This document shows, in pieces, positions 1-10,699 of a stretch of DNA of 64,000 nt. The first letter of the stretch is position 1; each line of letters starts with the position of its first letter. The notes under the pieces were generated by a model, which was not told the DNA's origin, did no database searches, and saw nothing but the letters and a program-made list of their open reading frames with translations. The position numbers and the translations under genes are program-made. This stretch comes from Zygnema circumcarinatum. Its lineage: Eukaryota > Streptophyta > Zygnematophyceae > Zygnematales > Zygnemataceae. The stretch covers positions 1,819,497 through 1,883,496 of the forward strand of contig CM074817.1 in assembly GCA_037447605.1 (NCBI GenBank), in the 5' to 3' direction.

Positions 1-330
1 CCTGTACGGAGGATCGTGCATCTCACTCAGTATGAGCTGCCGTACAGATCCAGCCTTGGGTACGACTAACTGCTTATCGTGGTACCAAAAACCGTCCCGA
101 AGCACGAGCTTGTTCTTATAGCCATTGCCTTGGCCGTCCAGGAACAAAGGATCACCAGTGTACCCCTCCTGGATCATCTGTCTGAAATCAGAGAGAGCAG
201 GAGGGTTGACTGCGTCACTGGTGGAGGGGTTTATGACAAAACATACTGGAGATGTAAACGCCGGGTTGGCCTACCTTCGCCTCCACCATCTCGCATCACC
301 AACACTGAGTCGAGAAAGGCATCATCCGTG
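1..330 (-). pseudogene. Integrase N-terminal part of element B (partial)
   Basis: The minus strand reads open towards the left edge and includes the peptides FWYHDKQLVVP and LILSEMHDPPYR. These match the HHCC zinc-binding region at the start of Ty3/gypsy integrases, where a 'G.W....LVVP' stretch is followed by a 'H..PY.GH' block. The integrase catalytic core would lie beyond position 1. This shows that element B, unlike the visible part of element A, retains integrase. Confidence 0.75.
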
Positions 331-380
331 CTAGGATGAACGGGTTGCCCCGCCTGGTCCGCCATTTAGCTTCCCTGTGC

Positions 381-1987
381 TCAGATACCCACTGCAATGG
401 AACCGCTGGAGGAAACTGCATCAAGGCTCGGCCAGCCTCGAAGAGTTCGGCCGAAAAGTGGAGAGTGAACGCCGCTGGATCTGCGTGGTCTCGTGACTGG
501 CCAGATCGCCACCGCTTCCTCCAAATAGCAACGCCATGTCCTCAGGGCGTGAACAACGGCCAAGAGCTCCTGCTCTGTGGCTGAGTAGTTTCGCTCAGCT
601 GGGTTCATCTTGCGACTTTCGTAAGCAAGAGGTTGGTCGTCTTGGAACAAGACCAAGACCCAAAAGTTTAAACCCTGTCATGAGCGTCACCTATGGCAAC
701 CGCTGACACCTAACCTCAAACGTGAGGGAAATGCCTGGCTGGAAGCGATGTCTCTGACCAATGTACGCCGTTCTCAAGACTCGTGTCCATGCATTAATGC
801 CGACACCCGAATTTGTCAAATTGGTAAGAGGTGTTACCAACTTACTAAAGCCTTGGATAAACTTACGAAAATAATTCGCAAATCCAAGAAAAGACCGCAA
901 CTGATGAAGATCAGCCGGTACAGCCCATGTCTTTACAGCAGACACCTTGGCTGGATCAGGTTTCAGTCCCTGATCGTTCAAGATATGCCCAAGATACAAC
1001 AACTCTCGTTGCATGAAGTTACACTTCTTTCGCTTGGCATAAAACGTGTGTTTTCGCAACACCTCGAACACTTTGCGTACATGCACAAGATGTTCAGCGT
1101 CCGTCTTGCTGAATACCAGGATATCATCCAGGTAGACAAGGACAAACTCATCCATGCCGACGAACATTTCGTTCATCACAGCTTGGAATGTAGCCGGAGC
1201 GTTGGTCAGTCCAAAAGGTAGCACCTTGTACTGGAAGTGACCAATCGGCGTCCGAAATGCTGTCTTAGGCACATCGGCATCCGTGACACGGATCTGATGG
1301 TACCCTTGGGCCAAATCGAGCGAGGTGAACACCTTTGCCCCTTGCAGACGATCGAGAAGATCATCTATCCGCGGTAAAGCAAACCTGTTCTTTACCGTGA
1401 TCTTATTGAGTGCTCGATAATCGATGCACATTCGCAAAGACCCATCCTCTACCAACGTAGAGGACGGGAGCCCCAAAGGGACCTCGGCCGGGCTCAACTG
1501 TTCTCTCTCACGCAGGGCACAGTTGCGCCAGATCTCCGCCTCCTTCGACTAAGCCTATGATAAAGCCTCCAAGGAGGTTTCTGTTCTGGCTCAAGGGGTA
1601 TGGTATGCCCCACCCCTTTGGCTGGAGGCAGACCCCTTGGCAGATCGTCTGGGAATACATCCTCAAACGCTTTCAACAAGGGTTGAAACACAGTTGGGAC
1701 AGTTGGCATTGTTTCACCCGCAGTGGTTGCCACTCCTGGTCCCCGTCATGAGCGTCCTCGGTTGCCGTCATGACTTGCACCATAAACAAGATGCTACTCG
1801 TTTTTAGTGCTCTGCCCAATTGCATGGCGGAGCACAGAAACGACAAAGATGACCGCGACGAGGCTGGTCCCGAAGGAGTGCCTGGTTGCAGAGTCATGCG
1901 TCTTCCTTCACTGCGGAGGACGCAATTAGGGACAACAAAATCTAACTGAGCGCCCATAAGCGTCAGCCATTTGCTCCCCAAGATCAA
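381..1987 (-). pseudogene. Reverse transcriptase-RNase H of element B (broken)
   Basis: The RT domain (1497-691) carries the fingers/palm motifs [24 protein letters not shown] and the catalytic YLDD in [15 protein letters not shown] second frame upstream (1733-1494) holds the linker DVFPDDLPRGLPP and 1987-1673 holds a protease-to-RT linker. RNase H follows at 656-381 with NYSATEQELLAVVHAL. The domains sit in at least four frames, so the pol gene is frameshifted. The RT is closely similar to that of element A at 5738-6340, so A and B are related families. Confidence 0.9.
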
Positions 1988-2771
1988 GTCCGCTCCCTGG
2001 CTAATAACGCCAACAAGCAGCTTGACCCCACCCTCCGGAGTAAGATCAATTCAATTTCACGACGCCGCCGAAATCTGCCCGCAGGCCCATCCCCCTCTCG
2101 AAAAGTTACACTATCGACGAGGCCGGACCGCAAAACCCCAAGCAGCTTCCCTCGAGAAAGGCTTCAAGCAATAAAGTTAAGGCCCGCGCTGTCCGCCATA
2201 TTAAACCATCGCTGAAAGTGTCCATCGCCGTAACCCCTCGAAGGTCATAAGACGCATGAGACAAGTGGAAAATGGACCGTAGCACATTCGGTGCGTGGGG
2301 GCGCGCTAACCGCCACACAAGGGAATGAGGAGACTTCACCAGCGCACTGGTGGGAGCTCCAATCACCCACCTAAGAAGGGAGAGAAGCCCTTCTTCCAAA
2401 GCTTTACCACTTTCCACTCAGTCTGTGGATAAGCCTTCACTGCCACGTGTTGTGGGAGCAGTACTCGTAAACTGAGTACATGGTCTTTCGACCGCAGCAA
2501 GCGCAAGGCATCAAATGCACATTGCACTAAGGCATCACTGCCCATGGCATTCAAGATGATGACATGCCATTCTTTCATCAAGACAGCATTCGGAAATGCT
2601 GTTGGAGCCACAAGCATAGCAGGTGGCAATGAATAATCAGCAGGGAATGCATCGCACACAAACAACAGATTCCCGCTGAAAACTCCCCCAATCACTTTAA
2701 GAATGTCATCCGCCCTTGGAATACAACATTCTACACTAGTGATGGCAGCTAATGCGCTGCCCCCCCTACTG

Positions 2772-3029
2772 TCAAGCCCACCAGCAGAGACCCCTAAGCT
2801 GCCGGTGGGGAGCCGTTTTCCGCCGGCCCTTTCCCCTTCCTATCCTTCTTGAAAGATGGGCAGTCATAAGACCTATGCCCCACTCTCCTGCAACGGAAAC
2901 ACTTGTTTTCCGCGCGCAAAGCCTCCATCTCCTGTGGAGCAAGTTTTTGCGGCTGGGGCCGCTGGTGCTGCTGATGAGAGGAAGGAAATTTCCTCTTGCC
3001 ATTTCCCTTAGGTCGGCCGCCCTACGCAC
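2772..3029 (-). pseudogene. CCHC zinc-knuckle (nucleocapsid) region of element B
   Basis: At about 2880-2930 the minus strand encodes ENKCFRCRRVGHRSYDC, a CX2CX4HX4C retroviral-type zinc knuckle. It is followed by lysine-rich sequence typical of the Gag nucleocapsid. It lies in a different frame from the listed gag capsid piece, consistent with a decayed gag-pol. Confidence 0.75.
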
Positions 3030-3157
3030 TGGGCTTTGGCGCTGTCGTCAATCGCGAACCGCGACGCCAGCGACGCGAAGGCCCCACCATCTCAGAGACC
3101 TGTACTGCCGCTTGGAACCGCTAAAATGCAAAACATCTCCGCCACATCCATAGGTCC

Positions 3158-3544
3158 CTAAGGTTCCAAGGTACGAGGATTCAGCCGAAGCTGTTTCCGA
3201 ACGTACGGCTTCAATCCATGGCTGAACCGGAAGAAGAATTCTTCGGGTCTAGGTGGGAACTTGGTAATTGAAGCCCAAGCCGCACGCAATTCCCGACGGA
3301 ATTCAGCCACGCTTCCAGTCTGCATGAGCGACTGGAACCTGTCCCGTGCAACAGCACTGGGGTCCAGGATGCCAAAGTGTTTGAGAAGTTCCGACTCGAA
3401 CTTCTCAAAGTCTTTGCCGATTAACGCCTTGCGGCCGGCATAGACGCTCCATGCCACGCCCCTCAAAGCGGGTACAGCAAAGTTCCCCCATTGATCGGGA
3501 GGGCATTGGTAAAGACACAGTAATACCCACGACCCCCGTACCAA
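3158..3544 (-). pseudogene. Gag capsid region of element B (broken)
   Basis: The minus-strand ORF contains WGNFAVPALRGVAW, FESELLKHFGILDP, RDRFQSLMQTGSVAEF and FFFRFSHGLKPYVRKQL. This is the layout of the retrotransposon gag domain (Pfam family Retrotrans_gag). Element A has the same motifs at 7997-8395. Further gag N-terminal sequence extends towards the primer-binding site near 4490, but its frame is broken. Confidence 0.8.
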
Positions 3545-4489
3545 TGATCAATTGGGTACGCAGATGCTTCATCCCCCCATAAGGAGAGATCGGAGGACCT
3601 TCTTCGATTTCTGGGAGGGTCTCTTGTGCCGGGCGACCCCCAATGGGGCCGGTCCGCCCAACAAAGACCAAAATGTAAGGTGGATTGTCGTCAAGGCCCG
3701 GCCACCTCTTCAAAAGGAATCCACGCACGCTTCCCCGCCGGTGCTGGGGAGGGCCACGCGCCATGAGCCCCACTGCGGGTCGGGAGCGCCACAAGGACCC
3801 ATCACGCTGCAGGCAGCCACTGCTGTAGGGTCCTTGCAGACACCTACCGGGCGCCGGGTAGCCTCTATTTCCCCTAGAGCCAGCTTCCTACTCAGACGCG
3901 AAATGCTGTGAGAGGTCAGGCTTACCAAAGGGCCGAGGGGAGGGTCCCCGCGTTCTCACGGGCCCTCAAGCCAAAGATCTCGCCAGGAGGCGCCACGTTC
4001 CCCATTGAACGCCGCCTCGCCGGCTATATCCGGAAGCCAGCCTTCCAAGGAAAAGCGCTTTATTCGCTGGGCCGTTCGCTACGGCTGAGACTTCATCCCC
4101 ATCCACGTGGGATGGGCACCCCATACCACGGGTGTCGCGCCCCCGCCGAAAGGGCAGCCCCTCCCATCTTCCTCACGGGCGCCAGTGAGGCCGCCGCTTC
4201 CTCGCTGCCGCGACCGGGCGCCGCTTCTCCGGGCAGCCGCTGGTTGCCGAAGTCTCTACCGTGGAAGTTGTAAGCATATTATGAAGGGGCAGCCGGAGGT
4301 GGGGCCGGTGCCTGTGGCCCGCAATCCATGGGGCCGCGCCAAATCGCGGCCCTCGTTCGCGCTTCATGTCCACGCCCTCCCTCCGGGACCGAGAAGGGGA
4401 GGTGAGGCCATGCCACCGCCGCCGCCGGGCATGACCGAAGCCAAGGTAAGCGGTCCCTCCCAAAGAAATTCCCCGTAGGCTCTAAACTC

Positions 4490-4502
4490 GGCTCTGATAC
4501 CA
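4490..4502 (-). other. Primer-binding site of element B (tRNA-iMet type)
   Basis: The minus strand reads TGGTATCAGAGCC directly after the LTR edge, the usual plant initiator-methionine tRNA primer site. An identical site is at 12860-12872 in the second copy. Confidence 0.85.
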
Positions 4503-4503
4503 A

Positions 4504-5151
4504 TGTAACAACCTGCCCCCTGGCAGGCTGCTCTGAGAGTCTAAGTGTCAAGAGAGGAAGAGAGAGAGAGAGAGGAGCGTGAGCTCAATGCTGGTGTTAA
4601 AGAGCTCGATGGCTTCCCATCTCTAGCCCCTTAAGCTCCCCTTCAACTCCCCTACCAAAGATGGGAGGACCTGAGCTGGATCGCCTAACGTGAGCCCGCT
4701 GCGGCGAGATCCCAGCCGAAGTTATACCGGTGACAAGCCCGCGTCCTCGCCGCGATCCTCACTCGGCGCGCCGAGACGCCGCGCGCCGCCGCGTACCGGC
4801 AAGACGCTAAAACCGGCCGTGAAACGTATTCACGCCCGTCCGCATAAAGCATCGACGCGCATTTGTCAAAAGATGCCGCCAAGATTTCGCGTCGCGCGCC
4901 GCTGAGCGCGCCGCCGACACGTGCAAGGCGGCGCCGCCAAATTGGTCGCGGATCCGTGATACGGTGCGTCTGCGACACCCGTAATTTTATCGACCGCGAT
5001 TTGGATCCAAAAGAGATCCTGCGACGCCATTAAAGGATCGGTGCCTCAAGACCTCCGGGTTCGCGCCGCCTCTAACCTATCTCATGGCGCCGAGATGAAG
5101 GGATACATAGTAAATACTATGAGTACGCCTGTGGTCACGCCAGAAGGCTAC
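4504..5151 (-). mobile_element. LTR_B, 5' LTR of element B (copy 1)
   Basis: On the plus strand the LTR begins TGTAACAACC next to the primer-binding site and matches 12874-13531 along its length. It contains a GA microsatellite near 4556-4576 and a CG-rich segment. The outer edge near 5151 is degraded compared with copy 2, which ends in a clear TGTAGCGTTACGCTACA palindrome. Beyond the edge lies the truncated RNase H of element A. Confidence 0.75.
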
Positions 5152-5737
5152 GCCATGTGCCGCTTACTTAGTGGGTTCGCACTGTGCCTTTCCCGCCGAG
5201 TAAAACCCACCGCATAGCCAAACTGAGGAACTTCCAGACCAAATAAGTTCACGCCTGCATGTGGTCTCACAGTGGCTGAGAGGAACGCCACGGCGTGGTC
5301 AAGGACTGGCTGCGGATCGCTGGGCCTCTCTAAATAGCACCGCCATGTCTCAGAGTGGACCACTCAAGTAGCCTCGCTCTGCTGGGTGTAATTGGGCCAA
5401 GGGCCAGCTGATCTATTTTTTGGCGACTTTCTATACGCCAAAGGTTGGCTATCCTGAAATGGGCAAGACTCAAGCACTCCAAGGCTAATCCCAAGCATCA
5501 CAAACCACTTCCATAAGGCTTGATGGCCATCCTCGCTAAACGAGAGTGGGTGCGATAACAAGTGCATGGCGCATACCTTCAATGCATCCCCGCATTCAGG
5601 TCCATGTAAAGGGACACCGAACGCAAGTCAAATTAGCCGGCGTAACCAGCTTACTAAACTCCTTGGATGAACTTACTAAAATAATTCGTGAAAGCCCGTG
5701 AAAAGACCTCAACTCGGGATGCAAGTCAATGGTGGCT

Positions 5738-6340
5738 TCAAGTTTCTACCGCCGAAACCTTGGCAGGGTCTGGCCGAAGGCCCTGATCATTCAAGATATG
5801 CCCAAGATAAAGCAACTCACGTTGCATGAAGTGACACTTCTTCCTCTTGGCATAAAATTGGTGTTTCCTCAGGGTCTCAAACACTTTCCGAACGTGTTCA
5901 AGATGGTCCTCCTCCGTCTTACTGAAGACAAGGATATCGTCGAGGTAAACCAAAACAAATTCGTCCATGCCGATGAACAACTCGTTCATGACAGCCTGGA
6001 AAGTTGCCGGAGCATTAGTCAATCCAAAGGGCAACACCTTATATTGGAAATGACCAATCGGTGTCCGGAACGCAGTTTTTGGCACATCAGCTTCCGTAAC
6101 ACGGATCTGATGGTACCCCTGAGCAAGATCAAGTGATGTGAACACTTTGGCGCCGTGAAGACGATCCAACAGATCGTCGATACGTGGTAAAGCAAATCGA
6201 TTCTTTACAGTGATCTTGTTGAGTGCGCGATAATCAATGCACATCCTCAACGAACCATCTTTCTTCCCAACGAACAAGATGGGCGCCCCAAAGGGGCTCT
6301 GACTGGGTTCTATCCAGCCCTTGTCACGTAAAGTTGCCAA
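5738..6340 (-). pseudogene. Reverse transcriptase of element A (copy 1)
   Basis: About 200 residues are open on the minus strand and include [48 protein letters not shown] and the catalytic [10 protein letters not shown] region (YLDD). This is the RT core of a Ty3/gypsy Pol. The upstream linker is in another frame (6789-6310), and RNase H (5363-5148, with TWRCYLERP near its start) is in a third frame, so Pol is not translatable as it stands. Confidence 0.9.
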
Positions 6341-6830
6341 CTGCTTTCGTGATCTCCTCGCTTCTTCGGATCAACCGATAGATCTGGCCGCCAAGGCTGC
6401 TTTTTGCTCGTGCTCAAGAGGGATTTCGAAACAACCCTCTCGATGGGGCAACCTCTTGAAGGTCGTCGTGAAGACATCCTCAACTCATCCAACAGAGGTT
6501 GGATCTGAGACGGAACAGCCGGGAGCACATCCGTAGATGTGATCTGCCATTCTTGATCTTCGTCATGAACATCCTCAGTGGCTGCCATGACATGCACCAT
6601 GAACAAGGTGCAACCCTCCTTAACTGCCTTGGCCAATTGCATAGCCGAGCAGAGATAAGGAGTATCAACCTGCGCGAACGCAGTGGATGTGGTTTTGCCA
6701 GGGTGTAGTGTGATGCGCCTATCCCCACTGTGCAGAATACAGTGTGGGATGGAAAAGTCCAATTGGCCTTTTGGACCCTTGCTAACCAAGACCTCTCAAA
6801 AATAACATCCGCCCGTGAGGCCGGGCTGTG

Positions 6831-7694
6831 TCAGTAAAGCACTAACGCTCGAGTAGGATTGAGCTTTGATCTTTGGGACGCTACTCGTGATCTGGCCTTG
6901 CGTCTATCCCCGAAAGTAACACTTTCTGAATGGGGATCTGTGGTCAACCCAAATCTCTGGGTGAACGCAGAACTAACAAAGTTAGCATCTGCCCCAGTAT
7001 CTAGCAGTAGAACTGCTGGGTGGCCATTGGCTGACCCGATGAAGGTCATGGCACGATGGGCAAGATGGAACATAGATCGCACTATATGCGAGGGTTGAGG
7101 ACGAGCCGTCCTCCACACCAAGGTGTAGGGGGATCCAACCAGTGAACTGGTGGATCCTTCCATCGTTTGCACTAACTTGTGCCCTTTTCTCAGCTGTTTC
7201 ACCAACCGCCAGTTGGCGTTGGGAAAAGTGCGAACTGCCAAGTGCTGAGGAACCAGCACATGCAGCCCAAGGATGTGGGAAGTATCCCGCAAGACAAGCA
7301 AGGCATCCATGGCACATCTCATCAAGACATCATCCCCCATAACATTGAGAATTGAAACATGCCACTGGCCACGCATCAATACATCCATAAACCTAGAGGG
7401 AGTCACCACGGTGGCAGGGGAAAAGGACATGGAATCAGGAAGCGCATGACACACAACGAGATCGTGCACCCCCAAAGGTCTGCCCAGCAAGTTAAGCATG
7501 TCCGTGGACCTAAGCCACAAAAGTTTCTTAACATTGACGGCAACTGTCTTCCCATCCCCTAACCTGCTTACTCCACCAGCAGCGACTCCTAAACTGCTGG
7601 TGGGTTGGGGTTTTCCGGCCCCTTGCCCTTCTTGTCCTTGGAGTTGAGAGGGCAATCCCGGGCCTTGTGCCCCTCCTTGCGGCAGCGGAAACAC
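6831..7694 (-). pseudogene. Gag-protease region of element A with DTGA active site
   Basis: The minus-strand ORF of 287 residues includes LLLDTGADANFVSSAF near 7010-6965, the D-T-G active-site motif of retropepsin-type aspartic proteases. Upstream lies LVGSPYTLVWRTARP, shared in altered form with element B (2300-2380). The nucleocapsid knuckle CFRCRKEGHKARDC is in an overlapping frame at 7771-7589. Confidence 0.8.
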
Positions 7695-7771
7695 TTGTTC
7701 TCCCGCTGCATCTTCTCCATTTCCTCTGGAGTCAACTTCTGCGGCCGTGCAGTGGGTGGGCGGGCAGCCAC
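7589..7771 (-). pseudogene. CCHC zinc knuckle of element A
   Basis: KCFRCRKEGHKARDCP is a CX2CX4HX4C knuckle preceded by a TPEEMEKMQRE stretch. It marks the nucleocapsid end of Gag. The same block is recognisable in the second copy at about 16040-16110. Confidence 0.8.
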
Positions 7772-7996
7772 TTCCGGCTGCTTCCGCTTATTCTTTCCTG
7801 CCAGTTTGGCAGGAGCTGAGGGTCCCGCCTTCCACGCACTTTACCACGCCGGCCCGACCTCTCGCCAAGTCGGGAAGGGCCTCGTGACCGGGCAGGGCGT
7901 GTCCAATCAATGGCCGTGATCAAAGTACAAATTGAAGTCACGTCCCACGGTTTCTTCGCAGAGTCCGTGGGTTGTTCTTAGTCAGCTCGTGTGGCT

Positions 7997-8395
7997 TCAA
8001 GCCATTCCCGGCGGGAAGAAGAACTCAGCAAATCGTCTGTGCTTGTGAGTGGTGATCTGAGGCACCACTTGTCGCAGGTCTCGCAGAAACTGCTTGACGC
8101 TGCCGGTTTGGACCATGTTCTGAAACTTATCCCGGGCCTCCAAGCCGGGATCCAAGGTCCCAAAATGTTTGATAAGTTCATCTCTGAACTTATCCCAATC
8201 GTCCCCAATCTCGTCAGAGAGGCCCTCATACACACGGTATGCGGCTCCTCTGAGTGCTGGGTAAGCAAAGCTTACCCACTGGAGGGGGGGACAGTTTGTC
8301 GCAAGAAGGTAACCCTTCGTTTGACTCCAACCACCGCCAATCGAGCGGGGCCCGCAGGTGGATGTTCCTACCCTAAAAGGAAAGAGGGGGGCCAC
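7997..8395 (-). pseudogene. Gag capsid region of element A (copy 1)
   Basis: The minus strand encodes WDKFRDELIKHFGTLDPG, EARDKFQNMVQTGSVKQF and further gag-domain motifs. The second copy has the same region at about 16293-16620. The N-terminal gag part is better preserved in copy 2 (17467-17017), starting MVTTRRAGGDPGPSGP and carrying a probable coiled coil. Confidence 0.8.
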
Positions 8396-9151
8396 CTTGG
8401 CCCGACTCCGCTGGCATCCCTAGGGTTGGCGGGGAGCACAGTCCGACCGGATCTCTCCGCCAGCACCGCCTCGACGGGTCCCCATCACAGGGTTCGCCAC
8501 CCCATGGGGTGACTCGCTGGAATCAACATGGGGTCCACCCCGCCGGCCGCTTCCGGCAAATGGGTTAGACGCCGGTAGCTAATGATGCTATCAGCGTGGT
8601 GTGCCTAACCCCTTCCCCTGTGACCTCGGCCGCATTCACGCCTCTACAAACAGGAGGGGCCTCCCGAGGCATTCTCGCATCCTCCTGGCTCGGGTCCGGA
8701 AGGCCCCTAACTCACATTTGGGAGCGTGTCTCACCAAGCGGGCGGATCAGGAGCTCCATGTCGCCCACCTGCCTCGCATGTGCCATGGTGGCTACGCTGG
8801 CCACGCTTTACATCCGGCCCTTCGCCGACCTTCTTCATCTTCGCGGGAAGCGCCCACTGCGGATGTGGGCCCCGCATCATGGGATCTATGATTCTACCGG
8901 AGCCGGGCCCGTGACGCTGGGAGAGGGGCAAGAAATAAATCGGATGACCTGGTCATCCAGGCTCGACTGGGCCCTCCATGGGATGCAGGTCATAGCCTCG
9001 ATGTCTCTCCATCACCTCGCCCCAGGATCGTGTGGTGGGAGGTGGCGGCTCCCCGGTGGGCCCCGGGTCCCTCCTCCGCCCTAAGGAGTGGTCACTATGA
9101 CCAACACAGGTTCCTTCCCAAAAAGAAACGAAAAACCCGCCTGATACCAAA

Positions 9152-9658
9152 TGTCATGACCGAAATCTATGAAGCCCCTTCACCAGGCGCTGAATTACAC
9201 TTCTCGAAGTTCAAAGAAAGAGAGGGAGAGAGAGAGAGATGCTTCCGTGAGTGGGGAGCAGCCCGATCTGGGCGTGCAAATCAGATGCTTCAGATGTTGG
9301 TTGCGACAACAAATACCCACGCTCTATACGCCTCGCTGAACCTCCTCCTAATACCAAAGATGGAGGATTGGAAGGTGGTCGCCCAATGGCAAATCACACG
9401 GTCCCTCTCTCGACTGCAGATGGGTCGAGGTGTACAACGTGACGCATCGCTCGCCAGATTCTCCGCTGGGCGGCTGCCAAGGACGCGGCGCACCGCCAGA
9501 CGTTGCACACGGTTGATCCTACGCTACAGGCGCTGGGTTCATCGACGCCCGTCTGCATTCATCGTAACCGCACCCACGGACGGACGGGCGCATTCCAAAG
9601 GGGATCCGCCGCGGGTCCGGATCAGTAACCCTTCCTTGGGGTGATCAGAAGCGCTACA
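9152..9658 (-). mobile_element. LTR_A, 5' LTR of element A (copy 1)
   Basis: On the plus strand it begins TGTCATGACC next to CTGATACCA (the reverse of the iMet primer site) and ends GCGCTACA at 9658. It matches 17521-18043. It has a GA microsatellite at 9218-9240 and CG-rich sequence near its outer end. Confidence 0.8.
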
Positions 9659-10300
9659 TTCTCTCTCCTTTATACTCTCTCCCCCAGCTTCTCGCCCTTG
9701 TTTCCTCTCGCTTCTCTCCTTTTGCCTTTCCTCTAGTCTTTCTCTCCTCTACTCTCCTTTGCTCATTATCTCTCTCCTTGCTCTCTCCCGCTCTCTCCTA
9801 GTTTCTCTCCCCTTACCTTTCTACTCTAGTCTTCACCGCTTCTCAATTCTCTCAGCCATTCTCTCTCCTTGCTCTCTCTCCCTCGTGTTTTCTACTTCTA
9901 GTCTCTCTCTCTCTCCTTTGCTCTCCCCTCTGCTCATTCTCTCTCTCCTTTGCTCTCTCCTCGTGTTCTCTACTTGGGGCTCCTTTCTCCTTTTGCTCTC
10001 ACTCCTCCGCCATTCTCTTCTTCCTTTGCTCTCTCCTCAGGTTTCTACTCTAGTCTCACCGCTTTCATTCCTCTCTCCTTTGCTCTCTCCCCGTGCTCTC
10101 TACTCTAGTCTCTCTCTCTTGCTCTCACTCCTCCTTCATTCTCTCTCTCCTTGCTCTCTCCGTGTTTTCCTCTACTCTAGTCTTTCTCTCCTTTGCTCTC
10201 ACCTCCGCCATTCTCTCCTTGCTCTCTCTCCCTGTGTTTCTACTCTAGTCTCTCTCCTTTGCCTTCACTCCTCACCTCTTCTCCTTGCTCTCTCTAACGC
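9659..10300. repeat. Pyrimidine-only minisatellite, copy 1
   Basis: About 640 bp of almost pure C/T on the plus strand, built of units such as CTCTCTCCTTTGCTCTC and TACTCTAGTCTC. It is the degraded counterpart of the regular 74-bp array at 18044-18655. The 248-residue plus-strand ORF here is low-complexity Leu/Ser and not a gene. Confidence 0.9.
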
Positions 10301-10311
10301 TATACCATGTG

Positions 10312-10470
10312 TGAAAGGAGAAAACGGGGGAGGGAATATCCAAAATGGGGGGGGGCGGATATTTCAAAACAGGGGGCAGAGTAGCCGAAATGGGAGGGTC
10401 GGATTTCAAAAAAACAGTGGCGGGATAACCAAAAAAGGGGGGCGGTATATAGTTCTCCTTTTTTTTTTGC
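10312..10470. repeat. G-run-rich segment, copy 1
   Basis: Runs of 5-9 G are spaced by short A/T-rich text such as CGGATATTTCAAAACA. The segment recurs at 18664-18826. Several G-runs lie close enough for G-quadruplex formation, which is inference only. Confidence 0.7.
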
Positions 10471-10524
10471 TAAAAATAGTTAACATATTGTTTTTCAAAG
10501 CATAAAAAAGTAACAACAACAATA

Positions 10525-10681
10525 GGGGGTGTCAGACTTAACAAAATCTTACGAAAAGCGTTACGAAAAAAAAGGTTACGAAAGTACTCCGCCGCAGCAG
10601 GATCGCGATTATACTGGAGTACTCGTTCTGATGTCAAACTTACGAACACGCGTACTGAAATTTTTTAAGTCTGACACCCCC
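10525..10681. mobile_element. 157-bp TA-flanked MITE, copy A
   Basis: The ends are perfect inverted repeats, GGGGGTGTCAGACTTAA on the left with its reverse complement on the right, flanked by TA on both sides (10523-10524 and 10682-10683). The interior contains repeats of TTACGAAA. The same 157-bp element lies in opposite orientation at 54022-54178 and in decayed form at 18884-19040. TA targets and short TIRs suggest a Tc1/mariner-type non-autonomous element. No transposase is present. Confidence 0.85.
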
Positions 10682-10699
10682 TAATAACAAAGTAACAAT

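Larger units (their letters stand above)
1..4503 (-). mobile_element. Ty3/gypsy retrotransposon B, internal region, copy 1 (3' end outside window)
   Basis: Reading on the minus strand from the primer-binding site at 4490-4502, the order is gag (about 4480-3158), CCHC knuckle (about 2960-2900), protease-like region, RT (1987-691), RNase H (656-381) and the start of integrase (330-1), which runs off the left edge. This order is that of Ty3/gypsy (Metaviridae-type) LTR retrotransposons. The reading frame is broken into several pieces, so the copy is decayed. Its 5' LTR (4504-5151) is inserted into a second, related element, A, at higher coordinates. The 3' LTR is not in the window. Confidence 0.9.
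5152..9151 (-). mobile_element. Ty3/gypsy element A, copy 1, cut after RNase H by element B
   Basis: On the minus strand the order is primer-binding site (9141-9149), gag (about 9130-7980), CCHC (about 7720), protease, RT and RNase H. The last ends at 5160 in the sequence NPLSKRHMA, the normal RNase H end. Integrase and the 3' LTR of A are missing; LTR_B follows directly. The simplest reading is that element B inserted into A, with the rest of A to the left of the window. Confidence 0.85.

Noticed and set aside
9759-10505. 248-codon plus-strand ORF
   Set aside because: It is Leu/Ser low-complexity sequence from the CT minisatellite and lacks any domain.
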